From Punica granatum (Eukaryota > Streptophyta > Magnoliopsida > Myrtales > Lythraceae): a DNA stretch of 64,000 bases. Below the pieces are notes generated by a model. It was not told where the DNA came from, ran no database searches, and worked only from the letters and a program-made list of their open reading frames with translations. The position numbers were made by a program, and so were the translations under genes. The stretch is taken from the NCBI RefSeq assembly GCF_007655135.1, contig NW_022204332.1, forward strand, positions 1-64,000. Direction: 5' to 3'. Of the stretch, positions 1-13,768 are shown piece after piece (position 1 is the first letter of the stretch; each line of letters opens with the position of its first letter).

Positions 1-870
1 ATTTAGGCGCTAGAAATCGTGATTCGCGTTGCGTCAATGAGGCGGAGGATTTTCGTCAAATCTGTATCAACAAGCCCATGCCAAAGAAGCATATCTTGGA
101 TATATTAAGGAAATATTCTCGTGATATGGATGGGGAAGATGAGATGTCTTGATCCATAGACTGAGAATATTATTATCTTAATTTGGTAATATATTAATTA
201 GACATAAATATTTTAGAATTATATATGACTAGCAATTTTATTTCGAGTCAAGAGTCTAAAGTTTCCAATTTTGGAATAATTACTTATTTTGTTTTTGGAA
301 GTTACATGGTAACGGCCTAGATTCTAATTTCCTATTTAGTTTCTTCATTTTCTTAGGCCTATATATAGTCCATCTCAATGTACAAGAAGAGGGAACTAGA
401 TATTTCAGAAACAACTATTGATGAATGATACTTTGAGTTTACTATAACTCTTTGTTTTCGGCATATCGTTAGGGTTTAGCCGTGTTCTATTCCCTTCGAG
501 TCTAAATTCTGATTTAGGCGCTAGAAATCGTGATCCGCGCTGCGTCAATGAGGCGGGGATTTTCAAGTCAAATCTGTATCAACAAGCCCAAGCCCCAAGA
601 AGCATATCTTGGATATATTAAGAAATATTCTCGTGATATGGATGGGGAAGATGAGATGTCTTGATCCATAGACTGAGAATATTATTATCTTAATTTGTTA
701 ATATATTTAATTTAGACATAAATATTTTTAGAATTATATATGACTAGCAATTTTATTTCGAGTCAAGAGTCTAAAGTTTCCAATTTTTGAATAATTAATT
801 ATTTTGTTTTAGGAAGTTACATGGTAACGGCCTAGATTCTAATTTCCTATTTAAGTTTCTTCATTTTCTT

Positions 871-1388
871 AGGCCTATATATAGCCCATCTCAATGTACA
901 AGAAGAGGGTACTAGATATTTCAGAAACAACTATTGATGAATAATACTTTGAGTTTACTATAACTCTTTGTTTTCGACATATCGTTAGGGTTTAGCCGTG
1001 TTCTATTCCCTTCGAGTCTAAATTCAAATTTAGGCGCTAGAAATTGTGATCCGCGTTGCGTGAATGAGGCGGAGGATTTTCCGCTCAAATCTGTATCAAC
1101 AAGCCTATGCCCAAAGAAGCATATCTTGGATATATTAAGGAAATATTCTCGTGATATGGATGGGGAAGATGAGATGTCTTGATCCATAGACTGAGAATAT
1201 TATTATCTTAATTTGGTAATATATTCTATTTAGACATAAATATTTTTAGAAATATATATGACTAGCAATTTTATTTCGAGTCAAGAGTCTAAAGTTTCCA
1301 ATTTTGGAATAATTACTTATTTTGTTTTTGGAAGTTACATGGTAACGGCCTAGATTCTAATTTCCTATTTTAGTTCCTTCATTTTCTT
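871..1388 (+). repeat. Variant unit, copy 2 (type shared with copies 42 and 48)
   Basis: Carries a set of linked variants: GAGGGTACTAG, GATGAATAATAC, GTTTACTATAAC, TTTTCGACATATCG, GCGTGAATGAGG, TTTTCCGCTCAAATC, AGCCTATGCCC, ATATTCTATTTAG and TTCCTTCATTTT. Copy 42 (21,510) has all of these and copy 48 (24,621) most of them, while neighbouring copies lack the set. Confidence 0.75.
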
Positions 1389-4300
1389 AGGCCTATATGT
1401 AGTCCATCTCAATGTACAAGAAGAGGGCACTAGATATTTCAGAAACAACTATTGATGAATGATACTTTGAGTTTACTATAACTCTTTGTTTTCGCATATC
1501 GTTAGGGTTTAGCCGTGTTCTATTCCCTTCGAGTCTAATTCATATTTAGGCGCTAGAAATCGTGATTCGCGTTGCGCGTCAATGATGCGGAGGATTCAAG
1601 TCAAATCTAAATCAACAAGCCAAGCCCAAGAAGCATATCTTGGATATATTAAAGAAATATTCTCGTGATATGGATGGGGAAGATGAGATGTCTTGATCCA
1701 TAGACTGAGAATATTATTATCTTAATTTGGTAATATATTTAATTTAGTCATAAATATTTTTAGAATTATATATGACTAGCAATTTTATTTCGAGTCAAGA
1801 GTCTAAAGTTTCCAATTTCGGAATAATTACTTATTTTGTTTTTGGAAGTTACATGGTAACGGCCTAGATTCTAATTTCCTATTTCAGTTTCTTCATTTTC
1901 TTAGGCCTATATATAGTCCATCTCAATGTACAAGAATAGGGTACTAGATATTTCAGAAACAACTATTGATGAATAATACTTTGCATTTACTATAACTCTT
2001 TGTTTTCGACATATCGTTAGGGTTTAGCCGTGTTCTATTCCCTTCGAGTCTAAATTCATATTTAGGCGCTAGAAATCGTGATTCGCGTTGCGTCAATGAG
2101 TCGGAGGATTTTCAAGTAAAATCTAAATCAACAAGCCCAAGCCCAAAGAAGCATATCTTGGATATATTAAAGAAATATTCTCGTGATATGGATGGGGAAG
2201 ATGAGATGTCTTGATCCATAGACTGAGAATGAGAATATTATTATCTTAATTTGGTAATATATTTAATTTAGACATAAATATTTTTAGAATTATATATGAC
2301 TAGCAATTTTATTTCGAGTCAAGAGTCTAAAGTTTCCAATTTTGGAATAATTACTTATTTTGTTTTGGAAGTTACATGGTAACGGCCTAGATTCTAATTT
2401 CCTATTTTAGTTTCTTCATTTTCTTAGGCCTATATATAGTCCATCTCAATGTACAAGAAGAGGGAACTAGATATTTCAGAAACAACTATTGATGAATGAT
2501 ACTTTGAGTTTGCTATAACTCTTTGTTTTCGGCATATCGTTAGGGTTTAGCCGTGTTTTATTCCCTTCGAGTCTAAATTCAGATTTAGGCGCTAGAAATC
2601 GTGATCGCGCTGCGTCAATGAGCGGAGGATTTTCAAGTCAAATCTGTATCAACAAGCCCAAGCCCAAAGAAGCATATCTTGGATATATTAAGGAAATATT
2701 CTCGTGATATGGATGGGGAAGATGAGATGTCTTGATCCATAGACTGAGAATATTATTATCTTAATTTGGTAATATATTTAATTTAGACATAAATATTTTT
2801 AGAATTATATATGACTAGCAATTTTATTTCGAGTCAAGAGTCTAAAGTTTCCAATTTTGGAATAATTACTTATTTTGTTTTGGAAGTTACATGGTAACGG
2901 CCTAGATTCTAATTTCCTATTTTAGTTTCTTCATTTTCTTAGGCCTATATATAGTCCATCTCAATGTACAAGAAGGGAGAACTAGATATTTCAGAAACAA
3001 CTATTGATGAATGATACTTTGAGTTTACTATAACTCTTTGTTTTCGGCATATCGTTAGGGTTTAGCCGTGTTCTATTCCCATCGAGCCTAAATTCTGATT
3101 TAGGCGCTAGAAATCGTGATCGCGCGCTGCGTCAATGAGGCGGAGGATTTTCAAGTCAAATCTAATCAACAAGCCCAAGCCCAAAGAAGCATATCTTGGA
3201 TATATTAAGAAATATTCTCGTGATATGGATGGGGAAGATGAGATGTCTTGATCCATAGACTGAGAATATTATTATCTTAATTTGGTAATATATTAATTTA
3301 GACATAAATATTTTTAGAATTATATATGACTAGCAATTTTATTTCGAGTCAAGAGTCTAAAGTTTCCAATTTTGGAATAATTACTTATTTTGTTTTAGGA
3401 AGTTACATGGTAACGGCCTCTAGATTCTAATTTCCTATTTTAGTTTCTTCATTTTTTTAGGCCTATATATAGTCCATCTCAATGTACAAGAAGAGAACTA
3501 GATATTTCAGAAACAACTATTGATGAATGATACTTTGAGTTTATATAACTCTTTGTTTTCGGCATATCGTTAGGGTTTAGCCGTGTTCTATTCCCTTCGA
3601 GTCTAAATTCATATTTAGGCGCTAGAAATCGTGATCCGCGTTGCGTCAATGAGGCGGAGGATTTTCAAGTCAAATCTGTATCAACAAGCCCAAGCCCAAA
3701 GAAGCATATCTTGGATATATTAAGGAAATATTCTCGTGATATGGATGGGGAAGATGAGATGTCTTGATCCATAGACTGAGAATATTATTATCTTAATTTG
3801 GTAATATATTTATTTAGACATAAATATTTTTAGAATTATATATGACTAGCAATTTATTTCGAGTCAAGAGTCTAAAGTTTCCAATTTTGAATAATTACTT
3901 ATTTTGTTTTTGGAAGTTACATGGTAACGGCCTAGATTCTAATTTCCTATTTTAGTTCTTCATTTTCTTAGGCCTATATATAGTCCATCTCAATGTACAA
4001 GAGAGGGAGGGAACTAGATATTTCAGAAACAACTATTGATGAATGATACTTTGAGTTTACTATAACTCTTTGTTTTCGCATATCGTTAGGGTTAGCCGTG
4101 TTCTATTCCCTTCGAGTCTAAATTCAGATTTAGGCGCTAGAAATCGTGATTCGCGCTGCGTCAATGAGGCGGAGGATTTTCAAGTCAAATCTGTATCAAC
4201 AAGCCCAAGCCCAAGAAGCATATCTTGGATATATAAAGAAATATTCTCGTGATATGGATGGGGAAGATGAGATGTCTTGATCCATAGACTGAGAATATTT

Positions 4301-4675
4301 ATCTTAATTTGGTAATATATTTAATTTAGACATAAATATTTTTAGAATTATATATGACTAGCAATTTTATTTCGAGTCAAGAGTCTAAAGTTTCCAATTT
4401 TGGAATAATTACTTATTTTGTTTTTGGAAGTTACATGGTAACGGCCTAGATTCTAATTTCCTATTTTATTTCTTCATTTTCTTAGGCCTATATATAGTCC
4501 ATCTCAATGTACAAGAAGAGGGAACTAGATATTTCAGAAACAACTATTGATGAATGATACTTTGAGTTTGCTATAACTCTTTGTTTTCGGCATATCGTTA
4601 GGGTTAGCCGTGTTCTATTCCCTTCGAGTCTAAATTCTGATTTAGGCGCTAGAAATCGTGATTCGCGCTGCGTCA

Positions 4676-4775
4676 ATGAGGCGGAGGATTTCAGTCAAAA
4701 ATCTGTCAACAAGCCCAGCCCAAAGAAGCATATCTTGGATATATAAGAAAAATATTCGTCGTGGATGGGGGGATG
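4676..4775. other. Patch of dense irregularities inside copy 9
   Basis: Within about 100 bp the unit reads GATTTCAGTCAAAAATCTGTC, AAGCCCAGCC, GATATATAAGAAAAATATTC, GTCGTGGATGGGGGGATG, with many gains and losses and no matching unit elsewhere. A smaller patch lies near 5,205-5,230 (AACAAGCCAACAAGCC), and another at 37,505-37,620. These look more like local consensus errors than a real variant. Confidence 0.5.
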
Positions 4776-5508
4776 ATGAGATGTCTTGATCCATAGACTG
4801 AGAATATTATTATCTTAATTTTTATAATATAATAATTTAGACATAAATATTTTTAGAATTATATATGACTAGCAATTTTATTTCGAGTCAAGAGTCTAAA
4901 GTTTCCAATTTTTGAATATTAATTATTTTTTTTTTAGGAAGTTACATGGTAACGGCCTAGATTCTAATTTCCTATTTTAGTTTCTTCATTTTCTTAGGCC
5001 TATATATAGTCCATCTCAATGTACAAGAAAGGGAACTAGATATTTCAGAAACAACTATTGATGAATGATACTTTGAGTTTGCTATAACTCTTTGTTTTCG
5101 GCATATCGTTGGTTTAGCCGTGTTCTATTCCCTTCGAGTCCTAAATTCAGATTTAGGCGCTAGAAATCGTGATCCGCGCTGCGTCAATGAGGCGGAGGAT
5201 TTTCAAATCGTCAACAAGCCAACAAGCCAAGCCCAAAGAAGCATATCTTGGATATATTAAGGAAATATTCTCGTGATATGGATGGGGAAGATGAGATGTC
5301 TTGATCATAGACTGAGAATATTATTATCTTAATTTGGTAATATATTTAATTTAGACATAAATATTTTAGAATTATATATGACTAGCAATTTTATTTCGAG
5401 TCAAGAGTCTAAAGTTTCCAATTTTGGAATAATTACTTATTTTGTTTTTGGAAGTTACATGGTAACGGCCTAGATTCTAATTTCCTATTTTAGTTTCTTC
5501 GTTTTCTT

Positions 5509-6023
5509 AGGCCGATATATAGTCCATCTCAATGTACAAGAAGAGAGAACTAGATATTTCAGAAACAACTATTGATGAATGATACTTTGGGTTTACTATA
5601 ACTCTTTGTTTTCGGCATATCGTTAGGGTTTAGTCGTGTTCTATTTCCTTCGAGTCTAAATTTAGATTTAGGTGCTAGAAATCGTGATTCGCGCTGCGCC
5701 AATGAGGCAGAGGATTTTCAAGTCAAATCTGTATCAACAAGCCCAATCCCAAAGAAGCTTATCTTGGATATATTAAGGAAATATTCTCGTGATATGGATG
5801 GGGAAGATGCGATGTCTTGATCCATAGACTGAGAATATTATTATCTTAATTTGGTAATATATTTAATTTATACATAAATATTTTTAGAATTATATATGAC
5901 TAGCAATTTTATTTCGAGTCAAGAGTCTAAAGTTTCCAATTTTGGAATAATTACTTATTTTGTTTTGGAAGTTACATGGTAACGGCCTAGATTCTAATTT
6001 CCTATTTAGTTTCTTCATTTCTT
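5509..6023 (+). repeat. Variant unit, copy 11 (type shared with copies 66 and 111)
   Basis: Marked by AGGCCGATATATAG, ACTTTGGGTTTACTA, AAATTTAGATTTAGG and TTCGTTTT in a zone of TTCATTTT units. It also has TTTAGTCGTG, CTATTTCCTTCG and AGAAGCTTATC. The first three marks recur together in copies 66 (33,912) and 111 (57,054). Confidence 0.7.
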
Positions 6024-6541
6024 AGGCCTATATATAGTCCATCTCAATGTACAAGAAGAGGGAACTAGATATTTCAGAAACAACTATTGATGAATGATAC
6101 TTTGAGTTTGCTATAACTCTTTGTTTTCGGCATATCGTTAGGGTTGAGCCGTGTTCTATTCCCTTCGAGTCTAAATTCAGATTTAGGCGCTAGAAATCGT
6201 GATCCGCGCTGCGCCAATGAGGCGGAGGATTTTCAAGTCAAATCTGTATCAACAAGCCCAAACCCAAAGAAGCATATCTTGGATATATTAAGGAAATATT
6301 CTCGTGATATGGATGGGGAAGATGAGATGTCTTGACCCATACACTGAGAATATTATTATCTTAATTTGGTAATATATTTAATTTAGACATAATTATTTTT
6401 ACAATTATATATGACTAGCAATTTTATTTCGAGTCAAGAGTCTAATGTTTCCAATTTTTTAATAATTACTTATTTTGTTTTAGGAAGTGACATGGTAACG
6501 GCCTAGATTCTAATTTCCTATTTTAGTTTCTTCGTTTTCTT
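6024..6541 (+). repeat. Variant unit, copy 12 (type shared with copy 93)
   Basis: Contains GCGCCAATGAGG, AGCCCAAACCC, ACCCATACACTGAG (for ATCCATAGACTGAG) and AAGTGACATGG, leading into an AGGGCTATATATAG box at 6,542. The same combination of changed bases appears in the unit starting 47,785, 81 copies away. Confidence 0.7.
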
Positions 6542-7055
6542 AGGGCTATATATAGTCCATCTCAATGTACAAGAAGAGGTAACTAGATATTTCAGAAACA
6601 ACTATTGATGAATGATACTTTGAGTTTACTATAACTCTTTGTTTTCGGCATATCGTTAGGGTTTATTAGTGTTCTATTCCCTTCGAGTCTAAATTCAGAT
6701 TTAGGCGGAGAAATCGTGATCGCGTTGCGTCAATGAGGCGGAGGATTTCCGCTCAAATCTGTATCAACAAGCCCAAGCTCAAAGAAGCATAACTTGGGTA
6801 TATTAAGGAAATATTCTCGTGATATTGATGGGGAAGATGAGATGTCTTGATTCATAGACTGAGAATATTATTATCTTAATTTGGTAATTTATATAATTTA
6901 GACATAAATATTTTTAGAGTTATATATGACTAGCAATTTTAGTTCGAGTCAAGAGTCTAAAGTTTCCAATTTTGGAATAATTACTTATTTTGTTTTTGGA
7001 AGTTACATGGTAACGGCCTAGATTCTAATTTCCTATTTAGTTTCTTCATTTTCTT
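6542..7055 (+). repeat. Divergent unit, copy 13 (type shared with copies 54 and 121)
   Basis: Has AGGGCTATATATAG, TTTATTAGTGTTC where others read TTTAGCCGTGTTC (losing a CpG), AACTTGGGTATATTAAGG, GATATTGATGGGG and GATTCATAG. The pair TTGGGTATATTAAGG plus GATATTGATGG recurs in copies 54 (27,720) and 121 (62,207). Confidence 0.65.
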
Positions 7056-10000
7056 AGGCCTATATATAGTCCATCTCAATGTACAAGAAGAGGGGAACTA
7101 GATATTTCAGAAACAACTATTGATGAATGATACTTTGAGTTTGCTATAACTCTTTGTTTTCGGCATATCGTTAGGGTTTAGCCGTGTTCTATTCCCTTCG
7201 AGTCTAAATTCAGATTTAGGCGCTAGAAATCGTGATCGCGCTGCGTCAATGAGGCGGAGGATTTTCAAGTCAAATCTGTATCAACAAGCCCAAGCCCAAA
7301 GAAGCATATCTTGGATATTATAAAGAAATATTCTCGTGATATGGATGGGGAAGATGAGATGTCTTGATCCATAGACTGAGAATATTATTATCTTAATTTG
7401 GTAATATATTTAATTTAGACATAAATATTTTTAGAAATATATATGACTAGCAATTTTATTTCGAGTCAAGAGTCTAAAGTTTCCAATTTTGGAATAACTA
7501 CTTATTTTGTTTTTGGAAGTTACATCGTAACGGCCTAGATTCTAATTTCCTATTTTAGTTTCTTCTTTTCTTAGGCCTATATATAGTCCATCTCAATGTA
7601 TAAGAAGAGGGTACTAGATATTTCAGAAACAACTATTAATGAATGATACTTTGAGTTTGCTATAACTCTTTGTTTTCGGCATATCGTTAGGGTTTAGCCG
7701 TGTTCTATTCCCTTCGAGTCTAAATTCATGATTTAGGCGCTAGAAATCGTGATTCGCGCTTGCGTCAATGAGGCGGAGGATTTTCAAGTCAAATCTATCA
7801 ACAAGCCCAAGCCCAAAGAAGCATATCTTGATATATTAAGGAAATATTCTCGTGATATGGATGGGGAAGATGAGATGTCTTGATCCATAGACTGAGAATA
7901 TTATTATCTTAATTTGGTAATATATTTAATTTAGACATAAATATTTTAGAATTATATATGACTAGCAATTTTATTTCGAGTCAAGAGTCTAAAGTTTCCA
8001 ATTTTGGAATAATTACTTATTTTGTTTTAGGAAGTTACATGGAACGGCCTAGATTCTAATTTCCTATTTTAGTTTCTTCATTTTTTAGGCCTATATATAG
8101 TCCATCTCAATGTACAAGAAGAGAGAACTAGATATTTCAGAAACAACTATTGATGAATGATACTTTGAGTTTGCTATAACTCTTTGTTTTCGGCATATCG
8201 TTAGGGTTTAGCCGTGTTCTATTCCCTTCGAGTCTAAATTCATATTTAGGCGCTAGGAAATCGTGATCCGCGTTGCGTCAATGAGGCGGAGGATTTTCCG
8301 TCAAATCTGTATCAACAAGCCCAAGCCCAAAGAAGCATATCTTGGATATATTAAGGAAATATTCTCGTGATATGGATGGGGAAGATGAGATGTCTTGATC
8401 CATAGACTGAGAATATTATTATCTTAATTTGGTAATATATTTAATTTAGACATAAATATTTTTAGAATTATATATGACTAGCAATTTTATTTCGAGTCAA
8501 GAGTCTAAAGTTTCCAATTTTGGAATAATTACTTATTTTGTTTTGGAAGTTACATGGTAACGGCCTAGATTCTAATTTCCTATTTTAGTTCTTCATTTTC
8601 TTAGGCCTATATATAGTCCATCTCAATGTACAAGAAGAGGGAACTAGATATTTCAGAAACAACTATTGATGAATGATACTTTGAGTTTGCTATAACTCTT
8701 TGTTTTCGGCATATCGTTAGGGTTTAGCCGTGTTCTATTCCCTTCGAGTCTAAATTCATTTAGGCGCTAGAAATCGTGATCCGCGCTGCGTCAATGAGGC
8801 GGAGGATTTCAAGTCAAATCTGTATCAACAAGCCCAAGCCCAAAGAAGCATATCTTGGATATATTAAGGAAATATTCTCGTGATATGGATGGGGAAGATG
8901 AGATGTCTTGATCCATAGACTGAGAATATTATTATCTTAATTTGGTAATATATTTAATTTAGACATAAATATTTTTAGAATTATATATGACTAGCAATTT
9001 TATTTCGAGTCAAGAGTCTAAAGTTTCCAATTTTGGAATAATTACTTATTTTGTTTTGGAAGTTACATGGTAACGGCCTAGATTCTAATTTCCTATTTTA
9101 GTTTCTTCATTTTCTTAGGCCTATATATAGTCCATCTCAATGTACAAGAAGAGGGAACTAGATATTTCAGAAACAACTATTGATGAATGATACTTTGAGT
9201 TTGCTATAACTCTTTGTTTTCGCATATCGTTAGGGTTTAGCTGTGTTCTATTCCCTTCGAGTCTAAATTCTGATTTAGGCGCTAGAAATCGTGATTCGCG
9301 CGTTGCGTCAATGAGGCGGAGGATTTTCAAGTCAAATCTGTATCAACAAGCCCAAGCCAAAAGAAGCATATCTTGGATATATTAAGGAAATATTCTCGTG
9401 ATATGGATGGGGAAGATGAGATGTCTTGATCCATAGACTGAGAATATTATTATCTTAATTTGGTAATATATTAATTTAGACATAAATATTTTTAGAATTA
9501 TATATGACTAGCAATTTTATTTCGAGTCAAGAGTCTAAAGTTTCCAATTTTGGAATAATTACTTATTTTGTTTTAGAAGTTACATGGTAACGGCCTAGAT
9601 TCTAATTTCCTATTTTAGTTTCTTCATTTTCTTAGGCCTATATATAGTCCATCTCAATGTACAAGAAGGGGGAACTAGATATTTCAGAAACAACTATTGA
9701 TGAATGATACTTTGAGTTTACTATAACTCTTTGTTTTCGGCATATCGTTAGGGTTTAGCCGTGTTCTATTCCCTTCGAGTCTAAATTCATATTTAGGCGC
9801 TAGAAATCGTGATCGCGCTGCGTCAATGAGGCGGAGGATTTTCAAGCTCAAATCTGTATCAACAAGCCCAAGCCCAGAAGAAGCATATCTTGGATATATT
9901 AAGGAAATATTCTCGTGATATGGATGGGGAAGATGAGATGTCTTGATCCATAGACTGAGAATATTATTATCTTAATTTGGTAATATATTTATTTAGACAT

Positions 10001-10669
10001 AATATTTTTAGAATTATATATGACTAGCAATTTTATTTCGAGTCAAGAGTCTAAAGTTTCCAATTTTGGAATAATTACTTATTTTGTTTTAGGAAGTTAC
10101 ATGGTAACGGCCTAGATTCTAATTTCCTATTTTAGTTTCTTCATTTTCTTAGGCCTATATATAGTCCATCTCAATGTACAAGAAGAGGGAACTAGATATT
10201 TCAGAAACAACTATTGATGAATGATACTTTGAGTTTGCTATAACTTTTTTTTGTTTCGCATATCGTTAGGGTTTAGCCGTGTTCTATTCCCTTCGAGTCT
10301 AAATTCAGATTTAGGCGCTAGAAATCGTGATCCGTGCTGCGTCAATGTGGAGGAGGGTTTTTCGCTCAAATCTGTATCAACAATCCCAAGCCCAAAGAAA
10401 CATATCTTGGATATATTTAGGAAATATTCTCGTGATATTGATGGGGAAGATGAGATGTCTTGATCTATAGACTGAGAATATTATTATCTTAATTTGGTAA
10501 TATATTTAATTTAGACATAAATATTTTTAGAAATATATATGACTAGCAATTTTATTTCGAGTCAAGAGTCTAAAGTTTCCAATTTTGGAATAATTACTTA
10601 TTTTATTTTAGGAAGTTACATAGCAACGGCCTAGATTCTAATTTCCTATTTTAGTTTCTTAGTTTTCTT

Positions 10670-11185
10670 AGGCCTATATATAGTCCATCTCAATGTACAA
10701 GAAGCGAGAACTGGATATTTCAGAAACAACTATTGATGAATGATACTTAGAGTTTGCTATAACTTTTTGTTTTCGGCATATCGTTAGGGTTTAGCCGTGT
10801 TCTATTCCCATCGAGCCTAAATTCTGATTTAGGCGCTAGAAATCGTGATTCGCGCTGCGTCAATGAGGCGGAGGATTTTCAAGTCAAATCTGTATCAACA
10901 AGCCCAGCCCCTAAGAAGCATATCTTGGATATATTAAGGAAATATTCTCGTGATATGGATGGGGAAGATGAGATGTCTTGATCCATAGACTGAGAATATT
11001 ATTATCTTAATTTGGTAATATATTAATTTAGACATAAATATTTTAGAATTATATATGACTAGCAATTTTATTTCGAGTCAAGAGTCTAAAGTTTCCAATT
11101 TTGGAATAACTACTTATTTTGTTTTTGGAAGTTACATCGTAACGGCCTAGATTCTAATTTCCTATTTTAGTTTCTTCATTTTCTT
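10670..11185 (+). repeat. Variant unit, copy 21 (type shared with copy 56)
   Basis: GCGAGAACTGGATATTTC, TATAACTTTTTGTTTTC and CCCATCGAGCCTAAATTC occur together here and in copy 56 (28,756), 35 copies away. Both units are also preceded by GCAACGGCC in place of GTAACGGCC. Confidence 0.7.
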
Positions 11186-13248
11186 AGGCCTATATATAGT
11201 CCATCTCAATGTACAAGAAGAGGAACTAGATATTTCAGAAACAACTATTAATGAATGATACTTTGAGTTTGCTATAACTCTTTGTTTTCGGCATATCGTT
11301 AGGGTTTAGCCGTGTTCTATTCCCTTCGAGTCTAAATTCAGATTTAGGTGCTAGAAATCGTGATTCGCGCTGCGTCAATGAGGCAGAGGATTTTCAAGTC
11401 AAATCTGTATCAACAAGCCCAAGCCCCAAAGAAGCATATCTTGGATATATTAAGGAAATATTCTCGTGATATGGATGGGGAAGATGAGATGTCTTGATCC
11501 ATAGACTGAGAATATTATTATCTTAATTTGGTAATATATTTAATTTAGACATAAAATTTTTAGAATATATATGACTAGCAATTTTATTTCGAGTCAAGAG
11601 TCTAAAGTTTCCAATTTTGGAATAATTACTTATTTTGTTTTGGAAGTTACATGGTAACGGCCTAGATTCTAATTTCCTATTTAGTTTCTTCTTTTCTTAG
11701 GCCTATATATAGTCCATCTCAATGTACAAGAAGAGGGAACTAGATATTTCAGAAACAACTATTGATGAATGATACTTTGAGTTTGCTATAACTCTTTGTT
11801 TTCGGCATATCGTTAGGGTTTAGCCGTGTTCTATTCCCTTCGAGTCTAAATTCATATTTAGGCGCTAGAAATCGTGATCCGCGCTGCGTCAATGAGGCGG
11901 AGGATTTTCCGTCAAATCTGTATCAACAAGCCCAAGCCCAAAGAAGCATATCTTGGATATATTAAGGAAATATTCTCGTGATATGGATGGGGAAGATGAG
12001 ATGTCTTGATCCATAGACTGAGAATATTATTATCTTAATTTGGTAATATATTTAATTTAGACATAAATATTTTTAGAATTATATATGACTAGCAATTTTT
12101 TTCGAGTCAAGAGTCTAAAGTTTCCAATTTTGGAATAATTACTTATTTTGTTTTAGGAAGTTACATGGTAACGGCCTAGATTCTAATTTCCTATTTTAGT
12201 TTCTTAGTTTTCTTAGGCCTATATATAGTCCATCTCAATGTACAAGAAGAGAGAACTAGATATTTCAGAAACAACTATTGATGAATGATACTTTGAGTTT
12301 GCTATAAACTCTTTGTTTTGCATATCGTTAGGGTTTAGCCGTGTTCTATTCCCTTCGAGCCTAAATTCTGATTTAGGCGCTAGAAATCGTGATCCGCGCT
12401 GCGTCAATGAGGCGGAGGATTTTCAAGTCAAATCTGTATCAACAAGCCCAAGCCCCTAAGAAGCATATCTTGGATATATTAAGGAAATATTCTCGTGATA
12501 TGGATGGGGAAGATGAGATGTCTTGATCCATAGACTGAGAATATTATTATCTTAATTTGGATATATTTAATTTAGACATAAAATTTTTAGAATTATATAT
12601 GACTAGCAATTTTATTTCGAGTCAAGAGTCTAAAGTTTCCAATTTTTGAATAATACTTATTTTGTTTTAGGAAGTTACATGGTAACGGCCTAGATTCTAA
12701 TTTCCTATTTTAGTTTCTTCAGTTTTTTAGGCCTATATATAGTCCATCTCAATGTACAAGAAGAGGGAACTAGATATTTCAGAAACAACTATTGATGAAT
12801 GATACTTTGAGTTTGCTATAACTCTTTGTTTTCGGCATATCGTTAGGTTTAGCCGTGTTCTATTCCCTTCGAGTCTAAATTCAGATTTAGGCGCTAGAAA
12901 TCGTGATCCGCGTTGCGTCAATCAATGAGGCGGAGGATTTTCAAGCTCAAATCTGTATCAACAAGCCCAAGCCCAAAGAAGCATATCTTGGATATATTAA
13001 GGAAATATTCTCGTGATATGGATGGGGAAGATGAGATGTCTTGATCCATAGACTGAGAATATTATTATCTTAATTTGGTAATATATTTATTTAGACATAA
13101 ATATTTTTAGAATTATATATGACTAGCAATTTTTTTCGAGTCAAGAGTCTAAAGTTTCCAATTTTGGAATAATTACTTATTTTGTTTTAGGAAGTTACAT
13201 GGTAACGGCCTAGATTCTAATTTCCTATTTTAGTTTCTTAGTTTTCTT

Positions 13249-13768
13249 TGGTTTATATATAGTCCATCTCATTGTACAAGAACAGAGAACTAGTTATTTC
13301 AGAAACAACTATTGATAAATGATACTCTGGGTTTGCTATAACTCTTTGTTTTCGGCATATCGTTAGGGTTTAGCCGGGTTCTATTCCCTTCGACTCTAAA
13401 TTCATATTTAGGCGTTAGAAGTTGTGATCCGCGCTGCGTCAATTAGGCGGAGGATTTTCAAGTCAAATCTGTATTGACAAGCCCATGCCCAAAGAAGCAT
13501 ATCTTGGATATATATAGGAAATATTCTCGTGATATGAATGGGGAAGATGAGATGTCTTGATCCATAGACTAAGAATATTATTATCTTAATTTGGTAATAT
13601 ATAATTAATTTAGACATAAATATTTTTAGAAATATATATGACTAGCAATTTTATTTCGAGTCAAGAGTCTAAAGTTTCCAATTTTGGAATAATTACATAT
13701 TTTGTTTTAGAAAGTTACATAGTAACGGCCTAGATTCTAATTTCCTATTCTAGTTTCTTAGTTTTCTT
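13249..13768 (+). repeat. Strongly divergent unit, copy 26 (type shared with copy 34)
   Basis: Full length (520 bp) but rich in substitutions: TTTGGTTTATATATAG, CTCATTGTACAAGAACAG, GATAAATGATACTCTGGG, AGCCGGGTTC, GGCGTTAGAAGTTGTG, CAATTAGGCGG, GTATTGACAAGCCC, GATATGAATGG and AGACTAAGAAT. Copy 34 (17,378) shares the CTTTGG before the TATA box, CAATTAGGCGG and GATATGAATG. Confidence 0.75.

Larger units (their letters stand above)
1..12214. repeat. Zone A: units mostly of the TTCATTTT type
   Basis: Copies 1-23. Most carry CTTCATTTTCTT just before the TATA box. Other frequent marks here are CATATTTAGG or CTGATTTAGG in place of the later CAGATTTAGG, GCGTTGCG as well as GCGCTGCG, GAGGGAAC after the TATA box, and GTTTTTGGAAG in the first few kilobases. 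Exceptions include copies 11 and 13 (TTCGTTTT) and copy 21 (TTAGTTTT). No gene is present. The boundary is gradual, so the end coordinate is a convenience. Confidence 0.75.

Noticed and set aside
921..1187. Reverse-strand open frame of 88 codons, repeated in copies 2, 42, 48, 50 and others
   Set aside because: It sits at the same place in each repeat unit, overlaps a forward open frame, is broken by single-base indels in most copies, and shows no recognisable domain. It reflects the repeat sequence, not a gene.
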